NCBI GenBank assembly: GCA_946481405.1 | Contig: CAMLNY010000081.1 | Coordinates: 1 to 6,125, forward strand | Length of the DNA stretch: 6,125 bases | Source: an uncultured Brevundimonas sp. | Lineage (GTDB): Bacteria; Pseudomonadota; Alphaproteobacteria; Caulobacterales; Caulobacteraceae | Direction of reading: 5' to 3' | Part shown: positions 1 to 3,458 of the stretch, piece after piece | How positions within the stretch are numbered: position 1 is the first letter of the stretch | Layout of the letters: each line of letters starts with the position of its first letter | Translations under genes and position numbers: made by a program | The notes under the pieces: model-generated | The model's database searches: none | What the model saw: only the letters and a program-made list of their open reading frames with translations | Told to the model about the DNA's origin: nothing

Positions 1-94
1 CCGGGGCGTTGGACATGGCGCCGGGGCTGCCGGAGGCGCGCGCGCGGGCGGCCGAGACGGGGACGGGGGGAACCGGAGTGAATGTCGTGGACAT
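1..94 (-). CDS. Possible N-terminus of an unidentified gene running off the left edge
   Basis: An ATG at 94-92 on the minus strand opens a frame with no stop to the window edge (31 codons). It begins MSTTFTPVPPVPVSAARARA and continues as a low-complexity Pro/Ala/Ser-rich segment, typical of a disordered N-terminal tail. Third positions are GC-rich, but so are those of the competing plus-strand frame over the same bases, so coding strand is uncertain. No clear Shine-Dalgarno precedes the ATG; the upstream bases are A/C-rich. I do not recognise the product. If real, it lies downstream of the small minus-strand frame ending at 142, with a 47-nt gap, and could share its transcript. The sequence left of the window would decide this. 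Confidence 0.3.
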   Translation of the reverse strand, partial: MSTTFTPVPPVPVSAARARASGSPGAMSNAP

Positions 95-141
95 CGTGTT
101 TTCGTTTTCGCCGGGGCGGACGGATGAATTGGTAACAGTGT

Positions 142-255
142 CTAGATCAGATCGAACTTCGGGTTCCGCAAGAGGTGGCAAACCACACCGTAACCGAAGG
201 TGATGAAGAAGCTGTGCAGCACGTACGAGGCGGCCGCGTGGCCGTATTCATACAA
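142..255 (-). CDS. Possible small membrane peptide, or remnant of a gene's C-terminus
   Basis: This minus-strand frame ends at TAG (144-142). It is open back to tandem TGA codons at about 321-316. It contains no ATG; the best start is TTG at 255-253, giving 37 residues. The peptide has a hydrophobic core, YVLHSFFITFGYGVVCHLL, that could be one transmembrane helix, followed by the basic tail RNPKFDLI. Its codons are third-position GC-biased and its composition is protein-like, unlike the overlapping frames. For example, the frame starting at ATG 251 gives a Ser/Thr/Arg-rich product with no structure. No good ribosome binding site is seen: a G-run lies too far upstream of the TTG. It could be a genuine small protein, or the end of a decayed gene whose beginning is lost. 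No family was recognised. Confidence 0.33.
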   Translation of the reverse strand: MYEYGHAAASYVLHSFFITFGYGVVCHLLRNPKFDLI

Positions 256-296
256 GTCGGTAATCCGAAGGGACCCCCGCCTCAGGACTGAATATG

Positions 297-347
297 GCGC
301 CGGTTCGGCGCGATGTCATCAGGTGAAGACATCAATTGATGACATCA
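297..347 (-). terminator. Candidate hairpins downstream of selO (possible 3' end signal)
   Basis: Two inverted repeats lie just beyond the selO stop when read on the minus strand. The first is a perfect 10-bp pair (GATGTCATCA at 312-321 and TGATGACATC at 338-347), 36 nt past the stop, with a 16-nt loop. The second is a 6-bp all-GC stem (GCGCCG at 297-302, CGGCGC at 306-311) with a 3-nt loop. Neither is followed by a T-tract on the minus strand, so a classic intrinsic terminator is not supported. They could still protect the 3' end or mark a Rho-dependent stop. The 10-bp repeat overlaps the 13-bp array and may be only a by-product of it. Confidence 0.3.
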
Positions 348-355
348 GTTGATGA
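317..355. repeat. Three tandem 13-bp palindromic repeats (operator-like array)
   Basis: Three contiguous 13-bp units are visible: CATCAGGTGAAGA (317-329), CATCAATTGATGA (330-342) and CATCAGTTGATGA (343-355). Each is built as CATCA-NN-TGATG, an interrupted palindrome; unit two is a perfect 12-bp palindrome, and unit one has a single mismatch in its right arm. A further half-site, CGATG, lies at 311-315. CATCA therefore recurs at 317, 330 and 343 in exact 13-bp phase. Tandem short palindromes like this are typical of cooperative binding by a dimeric regulator such as a ribbon-helix-helix or MarR-like protein. No binding protein is encoded in the window. If it is an operator, the candidate target is the minus-strand material to the left, because selO ends toward the array. 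Confidence 0.75.
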
Positions 356-383
356 CTTATTGTTTCGCGTGGCCGAAATGCCG

Positions 384-1793
384 CTATGAGGGGCTTCGGG
401 CGGCACGGGTCGCATCAAGCCGGCCGAGCTTTTCGGTCAGAGGCGACCAGTCGTTGGCCGTGTCGATCGCGGCCCAGATCGCCTCCACCTCCTCGATCTG
501 CATCTCTTCCGGATCGGGGCGGGCGAAGACCGGGCTTTCCAGCCGTTCCGGACGCTCGGGCTCATGCTCGAACAGGGCGAAGCGGAAAGCGTCGAAGGCT
601 TCGCCCTGCCACTCTTTGGCGCGCGGACCGGCTAGGGCGCGGGCCGAGGACAAGAAGCCAGCGAACCAGTCGTGGAAAAGCGGCTCCCACCGGATCGCCT
701 CACCCCTCTCCCGTAGCAGGGCGAGGGTCGTGTCCAGCAGGCGCTGGTCGGCCGCCTCGTCGAGTGATTTCACGCCCAGCCGCTCCAGGAAGGCGGCGCG
801 GAGTTCGCGGATATAGGCGGGACCGAAGCCGTTCAGCGCCTCGGTCAGAGGTTGGGCGTCAGCCACCGGTTTCAGGCAGCCGGCCAGCTGGGTCAGGTTC
901 CAGAACACCGCCTCCGGCTGGCGCGCGAAGGCATAGAGGCCGCTGTGGTCGAAATAGGCGGCGGTGAAGCCGGGCTCGTAATACGGCAGGAACCGCCAGG
1001 GGCCGTAGTCGAAGCTCTCGCCCGTGACGTTCAGATTGTCGGTATTCAGCACCCCGTGAACGAAGCCGGCCGCGATCCAGCGGGCGGTCAGTCGGGCCGA
1101 GGCGGAGACGATCGCGGCCAGCAGAGCGGGAGCGTCTCCTTCCGCAACGGTCGGGTGGTAGAGAGCGCGAACGTGTTCGACCAGGGTCTCGATCTGGTCC
1201 TTGCGGCCGAAGAAGGCGGCGCGCTGGAAGGTCCCGAAGCGGACGTGGCTGTGTTGCAGCCGCACCAGAACGGCGGAGCGGGTGGGCGAGGGTTCGTCGC
1301 CGCGCTCCAGCTGCTCGCCGGTCTCGATCAGCGACAGGGCGCGGCTGGTCGGAACGCCCTGCGCCTCCAGCATGGCGGCGGCCAGCACCTCGCGCACGCC
1401 GCCCTTCAGCGTCAGGCGGCCGTCGCCCGAACGAGACCACGGCGTCTTACCCGAGCCCTTGGTTCCGAGGTCGAGCAAGCGGCCACGATCGTCGCGGATC
1501 TGGGCCGCAAGGAAGCCGCGGCCGTCGCCGAGGTCCGGATTGTAGGTGCGGAACTGATGCCCGTGATAGCGCATGGCGATCGGGCCGGGCTGGCCGGGCA
1601 GGGTCTCGAACCGGCCGAAATGGGCGATCCATTCAGCGTCGGTCAGACCCTTCAGGCCGACGGTCGCGGCGGCGCGGTCGTCGCGGACGCGCAGGATCGT
1701 CTCGGGAAAGTCGGCTGGCCGAACCGCGTCGCCGTATTCGGCTCCAAGATCGAAGAAGCGGGGCTCTGGGCGATAGGCTGGACCGACGGGCAT
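384..1793 (-). CDS. selO: SelO/YdiU family protein adenylyltransferase (short alphaproteobacterial form)
   Basis: Cytoplasmic pseudokinase-fold enzyme that transfers AMP from ATP to protein hydroxyl side chains; in E. coli it is linked to redox homeostasis. In numbering from GTG 1802 (subtract 3 for the ATG), visible motifs are: YHGHQF (79-84); LGDGRG (91-96) with R95; ATP-binding K115 and E138, 23 residues apart as in Pseudomonas SelO; TPWSRSGDGR (120-129); R181 and R188 in RLQHSHVRFGTF; catalytic NTDN (253-256, base D255, metal ligand N256); and DYG (D265). Length (469-472) matches the family (E. coli 478). ATG 1793 is preferred because MPVGPAYRPEPRFF fits related proteins; GTG 1802 adds three residues. 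Neither start has a clear ribosome binding site. Odd point: it has one cysteine only (C309) and no C-terminal CSS motif. It is transcribed away from nhaA. Family assignment is very secure. Confidence 0.95.
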   Translation of the reverse strand: MPVGPAYRPEPRFFDLGAEYGDAVRPADFPETILRVRDDRAAATVGLKGLTDAEWIAHFGRFETLPGQPGPIAMRYHGHQFRTYNPDLGDGRGFLAAQIRDDRGRLLDLGTKGSGKTPWSRSGDGRLTLKGGVREVLAAAMLEAQGVPTSRALSLIETGEQLERGDEPSPTRSAVLVRLQHSHVRFGTFQRAAFFGRKDQIETLVEHVRALYHPTVAEGDAPALLAAIVSASARLTARWIAAGFVHGVLNTDNLNVTGESFDYGPWRFLPYYEPGFTAAYFDHSGLYAFARQPEAVFWNLTQLAGCLKPVADAQPLTEALNGFGPAYIRELRAAFLERLGVKSLDEAADQRLLDTTLALLRERGEAIRWEPLFHDWFAGFLSSARALAGPRAKEWQGEAFDAFRFALFEHEPERPERLESPVFARPDPEEMQIEEVEAIWAAIDTANDWSPLTEKLGRLDATRAARSPS

Positions 1794-1858
1794 GGGCCGC
1801 ACATGGGCCCATGCGGCCGAAGCCGCAATGGAATCGGTTACCGCCGGACCGGAAGCTT

Positions 1859-1888
1859 TTGACCCGGCCTCTATGACTTCCTTATAGT
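1859..1888 (+). promoter_or_regulatory. Candidate sigma-70-type promoter of nhaA
   Basis: TTGACC (1859-1864) and TATAGT (1883-1888) are separated by 18 bp; shifting the -10 by one to TTATAG gives 17 bp. Each hexamer matches the consensus at five of six positions, which stands out in so GC-rich a region. The inferred transcription start near 1895 leaves a leader of about 117 nt before nhaA. On the minus strand the same AT-rich spot reads TATAAG, but I see no matching -35 for selO. Confidence 0.55.
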
Positions 1889-1894
1889 GAAATC

Positions 1895-2011
1895 AGAGAT
1901 CAGGGACCGGCCGTCGGCCGTCCCAGGCCGGCGCCGCTCCCTTCGGCGAACCCGGTCCGGCGCCCGTCGATAACCCGGCGCCACGGAACAACTTCCAGAT
2001 CGGAGGCCGCC
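1895..2011 (+). promoter_or_regulatory. Structured nhaA leader; candidate cation-responsive 5' UTR
   Basis: The segment between the inferred start site and the nhaA GTG can fold strongly. A hairpin at 1903-1924 pairs GGGAC with GTCCC and GGCC with GGCC, around one bulged C and a GTC loop. A second at 1932-1948 has stem CGCCG/CGGCG and loop CTCCCTT. The loop bases CTCC (1937-1940) are complementary to GGAG (2002-2005) in the Shine-Dalgarno, so a loop-SD pseudoknot could hide it. The octamer CCGGCGCC occurs three times (1928, 1957, 1975). It is established that nhaA-I and nhaA-II leader RNAs, which sense Li+, precede nhaA genes in several bacteria. I could not match a consensus, so assignment to those classes is inference. 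Confidence 0.35.
2002..2006 (+). promoter_or_regulatory. nhaA ribosome binding site
   Basis: GGAGG lies 5 nt before the GTG at 2012. This strong site is what fixes the non-ATG start; the next in-frame ATG is at codon 18, inside the conserved first membrane helix. Confidence 0.8.
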
Positions 2012-3223
2012 GTGGCGCGCAAGGTGACACTCGATTTCCTCAAGACCGAGGCCGCGTCCGGCATGGCGCTGGGCCTCGCAGCCCTGGCGGCCCTGATCGT
2101 CGCCAACTCGTCCTTGTCTGACGCCTATTTCGCCTGGCTGAAGGGCGAACACCTGTTCCGGGCCGGGCCGCTGTCCTTGTCCCTGTCGGTCTCGGAGTGG
2201 ATCAAGGAAGGGCTGATGGCCCTGTTCTTCCTCGTGGTCGGGCTGGAGATCAAATACGAGATCCTGAAGGGCGAGCTCAGCGATCCGAAGAAGCTGGCGA
2301 CGCCGGTCGCTGCGGCGCTGGGCGGAATGCTGGCGCCCGCGGGCGTCTATCTGGTCGTCTCGACCCTTCTGCAGGGCCCGCATCAGGGCTGGCCGATCCC
2401 GCTGGCCACCGACATCGCCTTCGCACTCGCCGTCTTCGCCCTCGTCGGCCGTGGGCTGCCGTCGTCCCTGCGGGTCTTCCTGCTGACGCTGGCCATCGTG
2501 GACGACCTCGGCGCCATCGCCCTGATCGCCCTGCTGTTCAGTTCGGGTCTGGACTGGATCCCGCTGGCCTGGGCCGGGGCGATGCTGGTCTTCGGCGCCC
2601 TGATGTCGCGCCGTCCGATCTCGGCGCCCTTCTGGGTCATGGGCTTCCTCGCCGTCTGGTGGTTCAGCGTCCAGGCGGGGCTCAGCACCTCGCTCGCCGC
2701 CGTGGCCTTCGCCGCCATCGTGCCGGTCGAGCCGCGCGCCGCCGACGGCCAGAGCCCGTTGAAGGAGGCGATGCATGACCTCCACCCCTATGTGGCCTGG
2801 ATGGTTCTGCCGCTGTTCGCCTTCGCCAAGGCGGGGGTGTCGTTCGCCGGCCTGTCGCTGGACCAGATGCTGGCGCCGCTGGTGCTGGGGATCGCGCTCG
2901 GTCTGTTCGTCGGCAAGCAACTGGGAGTCTTTGCTGCGTCCTGGCTGGTCGCGCGGACGGGCCTCGGGGCGAAGCCGAGTCAGGCGGGGTGGCTTCAACT
3001 ATATGGCGTCAGCCTGTTGTGCGGCGTCGGCTTCACCATGAGCCTGTTCATCGGCGCGCTCGCCTTCCCCGGCGCAGCGGATTCGACGCAGCAGATCGAG
3101 GTCAAGCTGGGCGTGATCCTGGGGTCGATTCTGTCGGCGGCAGCGGGGGGCGTCGTTTTGTCCATCGCCGCAAGCCGCAAGCGAGCTTCGAGCGCCTCTG
3201 CTGGTTCGATTACTGAATCCTGA
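2012..3223 (+). CDS. nhaA: NhaA-type Na+/H+ antiporter
   Basis: Inner-membrane electrogenic antiporter that exports Na+ or Li+ in exchange for protons, giving salt tolerance and pH homeostasis. The 403 residues (E. coli 388) are hydrophobic throughout, in line with the family's 12 helices. Landmarks: KTEAASGMAL at the first helix; GLEIKYEILKGELSDPKK (77-94); LATDIAFALA (131-140) with D134, matching E. coli D133; AIVDDLGAIA (161-170) with D164-D165, the paired ion-binding aspartates; LHPYVAWMVLPLFAFAKAG (257-275); and VGKQLG with K302, matching K300. The essential residues are therefore all present. The position of E. coli pH-sensor H225 is serine here (S225), and the usual FAFANAG reads FAFAKAG (K273). 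The gene starts at GTG after a strong ribosome binding site and has its own promoter and structured leader. Family certain; pH response unknown. Confidence 0.97.
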   Translation: MARKVTLDFLKTEAASGMALGLAALAALIVANSSLSDAYFAWLKGEHLFRAGPLSLSLSVSEWIKEGLMALFFLVVGLEIKYEILKGELSDPKKLATPVAAALGGMLAPAGVYLVVSTLLQGPHQGWPIPLATDIAFALAVFALVGRGLPSSLRVFLLTLAIVDDLGAIALIALLFSSGLDWIPLAWAGAMLVFGALMSRRPISAPFWVMGFLAVWWFSVQAGLSTSLAAVAFAAIVPVEPRAADGQSPLKEAMHDLHPYVAWMVLPLFAFAKAGVSFAGLSLDQMLAPLVLGIALGLFVGKQLGVFAASWLVARTGLGAKPSQAGWLQLYGVSLLCGVGFTMSLFIGALAFPGAADSTQQIEVKLGVILGSILSAAAGGVVLSIAASRKRASSASAGSITES

Positions 3224-3274
3224 CACGCGAATATTGACCTAGCGTCATCACATTCTGTCGCTTTTGCGTCACAC

Positions 3275-3312
3275 AGGGCCCCGCGCCACGGCCGAAAAAC
3301 GGCGCGGGCCCT
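3275..3312 (+). terminator. Strong GC hairpin after nhaA, possible terminator or leader element
   Basis: The arms at 3275-3287 and 3301-3312 form a 12-bp stem (AGGGCCC on the left with GGGCCCT on the right, then GCGCC with GGCGC), interrupted by one bulged C. The loop is 13 nt and A-rich on its 3' side. It begins 51 nt after the nhaA stop. There is no T-run afterwards, so it is not a textbook intrinsic terminator. It may stabilise the nhaA 3' end, help termination, or belong to the regulatory region of the receptor gene. Confidence 0.45.
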
Positions 3313-3321
3313 GGCTTCACC

Positions 3322-3350
3322 TTGTCGCACGGTGCGGCTTGCACTACGCA
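3322..3350 (+). promoter_or_regulatory. Weak candidate promoter of the receptor gene
   Basis: TTGTCG (3322-3327) and TACGCA (3345-3350) are 17 bp apart and lie downstream of the hairpin, about 110 bp before the receptor start. Both hexamers are poor matches. The rest of the 235-bp gap (3224-3458) holds no gene. Besides the hairpin it has TTGACC at 3234 without a good -10, and GCGTCA repeated at 3242 and 3266, 24 bp apart. Confidence 0.2.
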
Positions 3351-3447
3351 AAACTCACGAGAATCCGACGCTCCGGAAGAAGGGCGCGGGTTGGGAATCA
3401 GGAAACGCCGCGATGAACTCCGACACGGAGACGTCGCGCCATGAGCC

Positions 3448-3452
3448 GGGAG
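3448..3452 (+). promoter_or_regulatory. Ribosome binding site choosing the receptor start
   Basis: GGGAG lies 6 nt before ATG 3459. An in-frame ATG at 3441 also has GGAG 10 nt upstream and would add six residues (MSREPS). The 3459 start is preferred because spacing is better and it gives a standard signal peptide with its basic residues at the very start. Confidence 0.6.
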
Positions 3453-3458
3453 CCATCC

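Noticed and set aside
9..203. 64-codon plus-strand open frame at the left edge
   Set aside because: No ribosome binding site, no recognisable sequence, and its second half turns into a Ser/Arg/Gly-rich run that overlaps the more protein-like minus-strand frame.
317..355. CRISPR array or plasmid/phage iterons
   Set aside because: The units are contiguous with no spacers, only 13 bp and three copies, and there are no cas, replication or integrase genes nearby.
852..1862. 336-codon plus-strand open frame opposite selO
   Set aside because: It is antisense to the full set of SelO motifs and shows only Gly/Ala/Arg/Val-rich low-complexity sequence with no known fold.
1882..1888. selO promoter -10 (TATAAG on the minus strand)
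   Set aside because: No reasonable -35 lies 16-18 bp upstream on that strand; the match probably only reflects the plus-strand -10 of nhaA.
1871..2998. 375-codon minus-strand open frame opposite nhaA
   Set aside because: It is rich in Arg, Gln, Gly and Asp, antisense to nhaA, and runs through the nhaA promoter and leader; it is an antisense shadow.
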